Below, piece by piece: positions 1 through 5,428 of a DNA stretch of 5,439 nt (position 1 is the first letter of the stretch; the number at the start of each line of letters is the position of its first letter). Below the pieces are notes generated by a model. The model was not told the origin of the DNA. It saw nothing but the letters and a program-made list of their open reading frames with translations, and did not search any database. The position numbers and the translations under genes are program-made. The stretch spans positions 1 through 5,439 of the forward strand of contig DQUX01000280.1 of assembly GCA_015662065.1 (NCBI GenBank), in the 5' to 3' direction. This DNA comes from Anaerolineales bacterium (GTDB taxonomy: Bacteria; Chloroflexota; Anaerolineae; B4-G1; DUEL01).

Positions 1-57
1 GTGATCGGTAAACTAGTTGATGACATTCCTCCTGCCTTAGAAATGAGCGAACCATAA
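1..57 (+). CDS. 3' end of an unrecognised protein gene (partial)
   Basis: From base 1 the first frame reads VIGKLVDDIPPALEMSEP and ends at TAA (55-57). The frame is open from the window edge, so this is probably the C-terminal 18 residues of a longer gene. The peptide is acidic and mildly hydrophobic, and I do not recognise a family. The stop codon lies directly against the GTG of the next gene, with no spacer, as in a tightly packed operon. The stretch is noticeably richer in A/T than the gene that follows, so its codon use may differ. With only 18 codons visible, chance cannot be excluded. Confidence 0.4.
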   Translation: MIGKLVDDIPPALEMSEP

Positions 58-873
58 GTGACTATGTCTATGTACCCAAGATCCACTTGGCGGCTTGTCC
101 ACTCACCGCCGGCTGACGGCCCCACACAAATGGCCGTGGACGAGGCCATCTGGCAGGCCGTTGCCGAAGGTAACGGCCCGCCGACGCTCCGGCTCTACGC
201 CTGGGCACCGCCCTGCCTCTCCCTGGGCCGCCACCAGCCGGTGGCCGAGGTGGACCGGAAGGCCCTCCGTAGAGCGGGCTACGACCTGGTCCGCCGGCCC
301 ACCGGCGGCCGGGCCATCCTCCACATCGACGAGCTGACCTACAGCGTGGCGGTTCCGCTGACCGACCCCCGCGTCCGCGGGGACGTGCTCGCCAGTTGCC
401 GGCGGATCAGCCAGGGACTGCTGGAGGCGTTGAGACGGCTGGGCGTCCGCGAGGCCGCGGCCCACCAGAGCCCCCAGCCCCCCACACCCACCGGCCCGGT
501 CTGCTTCGAGGCCCCGGCGCACTTTGAGGTCACGGTGGGCGGGCAGAAGCTCATCGGCAGCGCCCAGATGCGCGGGCGCGGGGCGCTCCTCCAGCACGGG
601 GCCCTCCCCCTCCGGGGCGACATCGCCCGCGTCTGCGCCTTCCTGACGACATCCGCCGACCCCGACCGGGTACGCGCCCGCGCGACCACGCTGGAAACGA
701 TCCTGGGGCGGCCCGTCTCCCGGACGGAAGCCGCCGCTGCGGTGGCCCGGGGCTTCGCCCGGGCACTGAACCTCCACCTGGAACCGGGCGAGCTGACCGC
801 AGAGGAGTGGGAGATCGCCCAAGCGCTGCGCGAGGAGAAATACGGCTCAGAGAAGTGGACCGTCCGGTCCTAG
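58..873 (+). CDS. lipM: LipM-like octanoyltransferase / lipoate-protein ligase family protein
   Basis: A member of the biotin/lipoate A/B ligase fold family. It probably moves the octanoyl group from acyl carrier protein to a lipoyl domain (GcvH or a 2-oxoacid dehydrogenase E2) in the cytoplasm, ahead of sulfur insertion by LipA. Visible marks over 271 residues: WRLVHS at 11-16, MAVDEAIW at 25-32, the acyl-binding loop RRPTGGR at 79-85 with His89 and LTYSVAVP (93-100), CFEAPAHFE at 149-157, the conserved lysine in GGQKLIGSAQ (Lys164), LQHGALPL at 178-185, and the terminal KYGSEKW. Cys149 aligns with the acyl-thioester cysteine I recall in Bacillus LipM (Cys150), favouring transferase over ATP-dependent LplA-type ligase; the length also fits LipM. 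The start is uncertain: GTG 58, ATG 64 and ATG 70 are all possible and none has a clear Shine-Dalgarno. ATG 70 best matches the LipM N-terminus; GTG 58 abuts the upstream stop and suits translational coupling. Alternative: lipoate-protein ligase A. Confidence 0.88.
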   Translation: MTMSMYPRSTWRLVHSPPADGPTQMAVDEAIWQAVAEGNGPPTLRLYAWAPPCLSLGRHQPVAEVDRKALRRAGYDLVRRPTGGRAILHIDELTYSVAVPLTDPRVRGDVLASCRRISQGLLEALRRLGVREAAAHQSPQPPTPTGPVCFEAPAHFEVTVGGQKLIGSAQMRGRGALLQHGALPLRGDIARVCAFLTTSADPDRVRARATTLETILGRPVSRTEAAAAVARGFARALNLHLEPGELTAEEWEIAQALREEKYGSEKWTVRS

Positions 874-917
874 CTAAGTACACCGATGCGTAAATTAATT
901 GCCGAGGCAGGTCTTGC

Positions 918-939
918 GCGCTCCCGCTGTGCAGAGCGC
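918..939. repeat. weak inverted repeat after lipM
   Basis: GCGCTC (918-923) and GAGCGC (934-939) form a 6-bp stem with a 10-base loop, 45 bases past the lipM stop. No T-run follows, so it is not a clear intrinsic terminator. It may be part of the 3' processing or termination structure of the plus-strand transcript. Confidence 0.3.
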
Positions 940-963
940 TGAAATGGAACGGCCCTCGACGGT

Positions 964-997
964 GGCCCCTCGGCTCCGCTCCGCTTCGCTCGGGGCC
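964..997. repeat. hairpin with pentamer-repeat interior between convergent genes
   Basis: GGCCCC (964-969) and GGGGCC (992-997) form a perfect 6-bp GC stem around a 22-base interior. Bases 969-993 read as five head-to-tail pentamers (CTCGG, CTCCG, CTCCG, CTTCG, CTCGG). The element lies between the convergent lipM and FG-GAP genes, about 30 bases past the stop of the latter. It may stop or protect transcripts from both sides, but no U-tract follows on either strand, so a classical intrinsic terminator is not supported. The remainder of 874-1028 holds the weak inverted repeat at 918-939 and no convincing gene. Confidence 0.5.
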
Positions 998-1028
998 TCC
1001 GCTCATACCGCTCTATGTCTTCAGTGTC

Positions 1029-2876
1029 TCATCGATAGCGGCGCAGCACCAGAGGGAGATACATCTTCCGCCCCCCCGCCTCTGAGCGGTCGGTCGCGGC
1101 GTCGGTGGCAGAAGGGTCGGCGGACGAGGCGGCCCACACCAGGGAGACATCCACCACCTGGCCCAGGTTCAACGGCGCAGTGACGTGGAAATAGACTGTC
1201 GCTGTCGCCCACCCCGGCACGGTCACCATCACAGGCTCAATGCTGTGGCCCCAGCCCGTCCCCTCCTGAACCGTGTAGGTCAGATGGAATGAGTCGGTGA
1301 TGACGCAGAGGTTGGTCAGGACGTGGGTGTACACCACGTGCGTGCCCACTTCCTCTATCTCGACATCGTAGTCCGGGCCGATGCGGACACCCCGGGGGGG
1401 CATCTCCAGCAAGTAGACGGCCCCAGCCTCATCACCCGTCGTGGGCGCACCTACGATCAGGTCGTCGTAGCCCGCGCCGAACAAGGGCCCACAGGCCAAC
1501 GCTGACCCCATTCGCCCCCGCTCCACCGGCGCCTCGACGATCACATCCGCATCGTCGTATATGCTTTGGGTGGTCGTCAGCCGGGAGCCGTAAAGAACGT
1601 AGCTCCTCCCGCCACCGATCCGTCCTTCTACGTCGGCCAGCCACGCGCCGATGACCAGGTCGGCAAGGTCGTCGCCGTCCAGGTTCCCCATCGTCAGAGC
1701 ATAGCCGCTCTGTTCGCCGGGCACCCCGCTGCGAAGGACGACATCGGCGTCGTCGCTGGCTTGGTAGACGCCGGCCAGACCGCTCCCGCCGTAGAACAGA
1801 TACGTAGAGCTGGTGCGCTCCAGGCCCCCGCTCTCGTCTCCACTGGCGCCGATCGCCAGGTCCGCGATTCCATCACCGCTCACGTCCCCCGCCACCAGCG
1901 CCCGCCCCAGCCCGTCCCCCAGCCAGTCCCCGTTGACGCGCACATCCGCATCATCGGCAGAGAGCGTGCCCGCAAGACCCGGCCCACCGAAGAAAACGTA
2001 CGCCTCCCCCCTCTGAGGGCTGGCCAGAGGGGCTTTGAACGAGGCTCCCACAGCCAGGTCCATATAGCTGTGGTCGCCGCTCAGATCGGCGATGGCCAGA
2101 GAGTTGCCGCAGAAAGCGTACTCGGACCGCCCCTCGATCACCGCGTCCGCCGCCGCCAGGGAGAGAGCCCCGGGCAGAGCGCCGCCGTGCAGCACGTAGA
2201 CCCGGCCGGCGTAGCCGAGAGCTCCGATGTCCGCCCCCGGCGCACCGATCGCCAGGTCGTCCACCCCATCCCCGCTGAGGTCCCCCACCGCCAGGGCGGA
2301 CCCGGCCCACGCCCCCGGCTCCGTCCCGGAGATCACCACGTCCGCCTGAGAAAGGGAGAGAGAAGGGGAGAACGCCCCCCCGCCGTAGACGACGTAGACC
2401 ATCCCGACCTCCGTCGTGATCCGGGCGAAGGGAGCGCCGATGACCAGATCGTCCACCAGATCATCGTTCAGGTCCCCCACCGTCAGGGCACGCCCTGCCC
2501 CTGCCCACGGTCGATCCCCCTCAATCACCAGATCCGCCGTGGCAAGGGAGACCGTCCCGGAAAGCGCGCCGCGGCCGAAGAAAACGTAGACGCGGCCCGC
2601 CTGGGTGAGCACGCCGGTCGGCGACTCCCCAGGGGCACCGACCACCAGGTCGGCAAGCCCGTCCCCGTCCAGATCCCCCACCGCCACAGCTGTGCCGGCC
2701 CTTCCACCATCCTCCACACCCAAAAGCGTCCCATAGGGCGGACGCTCCGCCAGGTCCACCACCAGCGTGGCGGCGTGGAGCACCGCTGTGGTCGCCCCGA
2801 ACACGACGAGTGCAGCAACCACGGCCAACGACAACCGTCCGATCCGGGGCCTGAACGTCTCCAACTCTCCCCGCAT
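1029..2876 (-). CDS. secreted seven-bladed FG-GAP (integrin-alpha-like) beta-propeller protein
   Basis: A secreted or surface protein of 615 residues with no enzymatic motif; FG-GAP propellers usually bind ligands or serve structural roles, and the ligand is unknown. Residues 11-36 form a signal peptide (basic RIGR, hydrophobic core, likely cleavage near HAA). Seven repeats of 64-67 residues follow, each with a calcium-loop segment and a DLxIGAP-like strand. The loops begin at 68 (DLDGDGLADL), 135, 199, 264, 331, 398 and 464. The seventh (PLFGAGYDDL) has lost the acidic calcium ligands. Residues 497-595 resemble a DUF11/NEW3-like beta sandwich (YTHVLTN, DSFHLTY). The tail is KMYLPLVLRRYR with no membrane helix. 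The frame is open to a TTG at 2933, but I chose ATG 2876 because AGGAGG lies 5 bases upstream and the signal peptide then starts correctly. It is the last gene of the minus-strand cluster, 84 bases after the membrane protein gene. The fold is sure; the role is not. Confidence 0.9.
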   Translation of the reverse strand: MRGELETFRPRIGRLSLAVVAALVVFGATTAVLHAATLVVDLAERPPYGTLLGVEDGGRAGTAVAVGDLDGDGLADLVVGAPGESPTGVLTQAGRVYVFFGRGALSGTVSLATADLVIEGDRPWAGAGRALTVGDLNDDLVDDLVIGAPFARITTEVGMVYVVYGGGAFSPSLSLSQADVVISGTEPGAWAGSALAVGDLSGDGVDDLAIGAPGADIGALGYAGRVYVLHGGALPGALSLAAADAVIEGRSEYAFCGNSLAIADLSGDHSYMDLAVGASFKAPLASPQRGEAYVFFGGPGLAGTLSADDADVRVNGDWLGDGLGRALVAGDVSGDGIADLAIGASGDESGGLERTSSTYLFYGGSGLAGVYQASDDADVVLRSGVPGEQSGYALTMGNLDGDDLADLVIGAWLADVEGRIGGGRSYVLYGSRLTTTQSIYDDADVIVEAPVERGRMGSALACGPLFGAGYDDLIVGAPTTGDEAGAVYLLEMPPRGVRIGPDYDVEIEEVGTHVVYTHVLTNLCVITDSFHLTYTVQEGTGWGHSIEPVMVTVPGWATATVYFHVTAPLNLGQVVDVSLVWAASSADPSATDAATDRSEAGGRKMYLPLVLRRYR

Positions 2877-2881
2877 TCCTC

Positions 2882-2887
2882 CCTCCT
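2882..2887 (-). promoter_or_regulatory. Shine-Dalgarno site fixing the FG-GAP start
   Basis: AGGAGG on the minus strand, 5 bases before ATG 2876, inside a purine-rich run. It supports this ATG over the in-frame TTG at 2933, which has no such site and would add 19 arginine-rich residues before the signal peptide. Confidence 0.8.
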
Positions 2888-2924
2888 GACGAGATCGGCG
2901 CGGCGGCCGGATACCCCGCTGTCG

Positions 2925-2954
2925 GTTATACAAAACTGAGGTCAGTACCGTGAA
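2925..2954 (-). promoter_or_regulatory. candidate sigma70-type promoter for the FG-GAP gene
   Basis: On the minus strand, TTCACG (2954-2949; 4 of 6 matches to TTGACA) is followed after 18 bases by TATAAC (2930-2925; 5 of 6 matches to TATAAT). The site lies in the 84-base gap after the membrane protein gene and would give a leader of roughly 40 bases before ATG 2876. It stands out because the surrounding DNA is strongly GC-rich. It would allow expression independent of the upstream genes. Predicted by eye only. Confidence 0.4.
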
Positions 2955-2960
2955 ACAGCA

Positions 2961-3809
2961 CTAGGGGGCAACGACGGTGATGATAGTAGGAAGCAAGACG
3001 TAATCCCCGCCCCCCTCGACCGGCACCCGCACATAGATCTCCGGATCGTACAGGCCGACGGCGATCTGCGCAGCGCCGGAATACCCTGCCTCGTAGAAAA
3101 TCAGTTCGTGATAATCCACAATGACCTCGCCCGGCGCCCATCCGGTGGTGGGTCGGGTGCCGCCAGCCGGCACCCCATCGTGCTGACCGATGAGCCGGTC
3201 GAACTCGGGCGGGAGCAGGTGGGTGAACACCCAGTAATCAGTGTTGACGGCCCCCTCCAGCGCCCGCCAGTAGAGGGTCAGCCCCACCGTCTGATCCGGC
3301 CGGACCTCCGTGGAGACCAGGTCGTACCCCACCAGCTCCGCTACGTCACCGAACCGGGCGTTGAGGGGATAGGCGGGCGAGGGACCGGCAGGGACAGTCG
3401 GCGTGAGGGTCGGCGCCGGGGAGGGGGGAGGGGGAGGAGGAGCGACGGTGGTCGTGATCGTGGGCAGCGCGCCCAGGAGCGGAGTCGCCGTCGGAGAGGG
3501 AGAGGGAGTGGATGTGGCCAGGCCCACCATCAGCGTCGGCGTAGGCTCCACCTGCTCCTCCGGCACCACCTGGGGGAGGAAATACACCTGCCCGACGAAG
3601 AGGACCCCCCCCAACGTCACGAAGGTGATGGCGAGCCGCCAGAGACGCGCCACCTGCTCCGCCATCGTCTCTCGCTCAAAGACGGTCAAGGTCCCTCCCA
3701 GACGTCGCTGAAGGGAGAGCGCCCGGGCGACGTAGATGACCGCCCCCACCCCACAGGCAGCGTAGAGCACCCAGGCGAAATCGGCCAGCCAGGCCAGGAG
3801 CACCTTCAT
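2961..3809 (-). CDS. two-helix membrane protein with Thr/Pro linker and outer beta domain
   Basis: A 282-residue protein with two hydrophobic helices (about 5-29 and 57-79) around a short charged loop (QRRLGG, FERETM). A low-complexity Pro/Thr/Ser linker follows (about 84-146, including six prolines at 124-129). The C-terminal domain (149-282) contains ARFGDVAELVGYDL, LTLYWRAL, YWVFTHLLPP, GQHDGVPAGG, WAPGEVIVDYHEL and IAVGLYDP. I associate that motif string with outward-facing beta-sandwich domains of Chloroflexota membrane proteins; I know no function for it. Inferred topology: both termini outside, with the beta domain beyond the wall-spanning linker. Its ATG overlaps the phosphorylase stop (ATGA, 3809-3806), and GAGG sits 5 bases upstream inside that gene, indicating translational coupling. 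The secreted propeller gene follows, so the two may act together at the surface, but nothing proves it. Confidence 0.82.
   Translation of the reverse strand: MKVLLAWLADFAWVLYAACGVGAVIYVARALSLQRRLGGTLTVFERETMAEQVARLWRLAITFVTLGGVLFVGQVYFLPQVVPEEQVEPTPTLMVGLATSTPSPSPTATPLLGALPTITTTVAPPPPPPSPAPTLTPTVPAGPSPAYPLNARFGDVAELVGYDLVSTEVRPDQTVGLTLYWRALEGAVNTDYWVFTHLLPPEFDRLIGQHDGVPAGGTRPTTGWAPGEVIVDYHELIFYEAGYSGAAQIAVGLYDPEIYVRVPVEGGGDYVLLPTIITVVAP
3407..3434 (+). other. possible G-quadruplex-forming tract
   Basis: The plus strand has G runs of 3, 4, 6 and 5 separated by 8, 1 and 1 bases. It lies on the template strand of the membrane protein gene and is a by-product of the CCC proline codons of the linker. 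The 8-base loop slightly exceeds the usual limit of 7, and a functional role is not implied. Confidence 0.3.
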
Positions 3810-4642
3810 AGCTGCCTCAACACCCCACGGATAATGGCCTCTATGCGCGGGGCCAGCAATCGTCCGGCCTCCAACACCTCCTCGTGGGTCGTCTCCCCGG
3901 CGACCCCCTCCTCCGAGATCGCCACGTTGCTGATGCCCGATAGGCCCAGCACCCGCATCCCGCCGTGCCGGGCCACGGTCACCTCCGGCACGGTGGACAT
4001 ACCGACGGCGTCGGCGCCGATGATGCGCAGAAAACGGATGTCGGCCGGGGTCTCGAAGTTGGGGCCGGCCAGGCAGACGTAGACTCCCTCATACAGAGGG
4101 ATCTTCTCCCGCTCGCCGACGGCACGGGCTGCGGCCCGCAGGTCCGAGTCGTAGGCACAGGACATATCTGGGAAGCGCGGGCCGAAGCGGTCCAGGTTGG
4201 GGCCCCGGAGCGGGTTGAGCCCCGTCATACCGACCAGGCTGATATGATCCCGGATCAACATCACATCGCCCGGACGGAAGGCAGGGTTCAGCCCCCCGGC
4301 GGCGTTGGTCACGATCAGAATCCCCACCCCCAGCGCCTGCATCACCCGCACCGGCAGCGTCACCTGGGCCATCGAGTACCCCTCGTAGTAGTGGGCCCGG
4401 CCCTGCATCACGACGACCGCCTGCCCTTCCAGCCGGCCCGCCACCAGCCGGCCCACATGGCCCTCCACGGTGGCGGGAGGGAAGTGGGGGACCTCGGTAT
4501 AGGAAAGGACCGCCTCCGCATCCACCGCTTCCGCCACAGCATTGAGGCCCGAGCCCAGGATCAGCCCCACCCGGACCGGAGCCGACAGCCGGCGGCGGAC
4601 GACCTCCGCCGCCTCGTCGATCATCTCAAGGGTCACGTTCAT
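3806..4642 (-). CDS. punA: purine nucleoside phosphorylase (trimeric, 6-oxopurine type)
   Basis: Cytoplasmic enzyme that splits inosine and guanosine with phosphate into the free base and ribose 1-phosphate (or the deoxy forms) in purine salvage. The 278 residues match the usual length of the low-molecular-mass, homotrimeric PNP/MTAP family. Motifs in order: ILGSGLN (28-34; phosphate-loop Ser31), HFPPATVEGHVGRL (53-66), GRAHYYEGY (81-89; Arg82, His84), TNAAGGLNP (112-120), AGPNFETPADIR (192-203; Phe197, Glu198), VGMSTVPEV (213-221; Met215, Ser216), ISNVA (237-241; Asn239) and HEEVL (253-257). Glu198 and Asn239 correspond to human Glu201 and Asn243 and point to hypoxanthine/guanine nucleosides. 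Methylthioadenosine phosphorylases carry Asp at the Asn position, so MTAP is less likely. GGAG lies 9 bases before ATG 4642. It follows the PH/SHOCT gene by 47 bases and its stop overlaps the next start by four bases. Confidence 0.95.
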   Translation of the reverse strand: MNVTLEMIDEAAEVVRRRLSAPVRVGLILGSGLNAVAEAVDAEAVLSYTEVPHFPPATVEGHVGRLVAGRLEGQAVVVMQGRAHYYEGYSMAQVTLPVRVMQALGVGILIVTNAAGGLNPAFRPGDVMLIRDHISLVGMTGLNPLRGPNLDRFGPRFPDMSCAYDSDLRAAARAVGEREKIPLYEGVYVCLAGPNFETPADIRFLRIIGADAVGMSTVPEVTVARHGGMRVLGLSGISNVAISEEGVAGETTHEEVLEAGRLLAPRIEAIIRGVLRQL

Positions 4643-4689
4643 AAGCGTGGTCTCCAGCTACATATTGGGATGCAGATTCGCGCGCAGTT

Positions 4690-5310
4690 CTACAGCCGTT
4701 CCAGCAACTCCCGTTTCTCCCGCTCGAACTCCTCCTCCGTGATAACCCCCCGCTGTCGGAGGTCGTCGAGCCGGGCCAGCAGGTCGGGCACCTCCTCCGG
4801 ATCTGCCGGCTCGGCCTCCGGCATCGGGAAGCCGCCCAGGTACGCCTTCTGATCCAGCATCGCCGTCTTGAAACGGATGGGGTGGGCGATGCGTCGGAAG
4901 CTGTTCACCCCGATGTCGGATCCGGTGATGATGCGCACATCCCCGTAGTCCAGCAGGCGACCCAGCGCGCTCTGCTCCATCACCACGTCGTTGACCTTCT
5001 CCAACGAGGAGTCAGAGACATATTTCTTGAATATGCCCCTCACCTCCATCACCCGCCGGTTGGTGACGACGTACTGCTCGTTGCCCCATATCGTAAGGCG
5101 GATCAGGAGATGGCCCACCGGCACGAGCAGGAGCAGGAGACCCCACAGGGTGAAGGGAGGAGAGAGGATGAACCCAAAGATCGAAAGGGTCATGATGACG
5201 AGGACCAACCCCAGATCTACCAGGATGGTGGGAAGCAATCCAAGCCAGTGTTGTCGCGTGACGAAGACCACCCGCTCGTCCTTTGCCAGGAGCATCTCAA
5301 CGTAGCCCAT
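4690..5310 (-). CDS. membrane protein with bacterial PH domain and SHOCT motif
   Basis: A 206-residue protein of unknown function. Its first 20 residues contain the charged segment LLAKDERVVFVTRQHW typical of bPH_2 proteins. Two close transmembrane helices follow (about 22-49 and 53-75). A cytoplasmic bacterial PH domain spans about 76-157, including YVVTNRRVMEVRGIFKK, SLEKVNDV and GRLLDYGDVRI. After an acidic Pro/Glu linker, residues 177-206 form a SHOCT helix pair (LLARLDDLRQRGVITEEEFE), a short motif often found at protein ends and thought to mediate oligomerisation. The frame extends to an ATG at 5358, but ATG 5310 is chosen: GGAGG lies 5 bases upstream and the longer form would start within a palindrome-bearing region. 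It is first in the minus-strand cluster. Probably scaffolding or envelope-stress related by family analogy only. Confidence 0.87.
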   Translation of the reverse strand: MGYVEMLLAKDERVVFVTRQHWLGLLPTILVDLGLVLVIMTLSIFGFILSPPFTLWGLLLLLVPVGHLLIRLTIWGNEQYVVTNRRVMEVRGIFKKYVSDSSLEKVNDVVMEQSALGRLLDYGDVRIITGSDIGVNSFRRIAHPIRFKTAMLDQKAYLGGFPMPEAEPADPEEVPDLLARLDDLRQRGVITEEEFEREKRELLERL

Positions 5311-5315
5311 TTTCT

Positions 5316-5320
5316 CCTCC
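5316..5320 (-). promoter_or_regulatory. Shine-Dalgarno site fixing the PH/SHOCT start
   Basis: GGAGG on the minus strand (within GGAGGAG), 5 bases before ATG 5310. It is the strongest ribosome site in the neighbourhood and decides against the longer reading from 5358. Confidence 0.75.
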
Positions 5321-5358
5321 GGGAATATGTGTGCTGCAACCTCATTTGAAGGCTCCAA

Positions 5359-5375
5359 GCGGGTCTATGACCCGC
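5359..5375. repeat. perfect 17-base palindrome, copy 1
   Basis: GCGGGTC-TAT-GACCCGC: two 7-base arms around a 3-base centre (5366-5368), about 50 bases upstream of the PH/SHOCT start. It shares its GGGTC/GACCC core with copy 2 at 5412-5428. It could be an operator for a dimeric regulator, an RNA hairpin in the leader, or a small dispersed repeat. Confidence 0.6.
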
Positions 5376-5411
5376 GTCTCTGGCCGAAAGCCGCCGTTTT
5401 CGACCCAAGTC

Positions 5412-5428
5412 GGGGGTCACAGACCCCC
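5412..5428. repeat. perfect 17-base palindrome, copy 2
   Basis: GGGGGTC-ACA-GACCCCC: two 7-base arms around a 3-base centre (5419-5421). It has the same arm length, centre length and GGGTC/GACCC core as copy 1, but a different centre and outer bases. Between the copies are smaller dyads: CGAAA (5385-5389) with TTTCG (5398-5402), and a GACCC half-site at 5402-5406 that could pair instead with GGGTC at 5414-5418. No gene is seen in 5311-5439. Confidence 0.6.

Noticed and set aside
103..822. Minus-strand open frame of 239 residues opposite lipM
   Set aside because: Composition is Gly/Arg/Ala-rich with no domain; the plus strand carries every LipM family motif.
964..997. Classical intrinsic terminator
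   Set aside because: The stem is GC-rich, but neither strand has a T-run after it and the loop is long at 22 bases.
899..1183. Plus-strand open frame of 94 residues covering the convergent gap
   Set aside because: It spans the pentamer hairpin and the tail of the FG-GAP gene in antisense, is Arg/Pro/Ser-rich and has no convincing ribosome site.
2877..2933. 19-residue N-terminal extension of the FG-GAP protein from TTG 2933
   Set aside because: No Shine-Dalgarno precedes the TTG, the extension is arginine-rich and would bury the signal peptide, and a strong site precedes ATG 2876.
1566..2939. Plus-strand open frame of 457 residues opposite the FG-GAP gene
   Set aside because: It is antisense to a clear seven-repeat propeller, is rich in Arg/Pro/His, shows no domain, and its repeats merely mirror the calcium-loop codons of the real gene.
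3108..4082. Plus-strand open frame of 324 residues across the membrane protein and phosphorylase genes
   Set aside because: It runs across two well-supported minus-strand genes, is low-complexity Arg/Gly/His-rich, and has no ribosome site or recognisable motif.
3965..4852. Plus-strand open frame of 295 residues opposite punA
   Set aside because: An antisense shadow caused by high GC content; its His/Gln/Pro-rich composition and lack of motifs contrast with the intact phosphorylase on the other strand.
5311..5358. 16-residue N-terminal extension of the PH/SHOCT protein from ATG 5358
   Set aside because: The GGAGGAG site in front of ATG 5310 is much better, and the extension ends inside that site.
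5359..5428. CRISPR array or insertion-sequence ends
   Set aside because: Only two short palindromes with differing outer bases, no regular repeat-spacer pattern, no transposase and no target-site duplication are visible.
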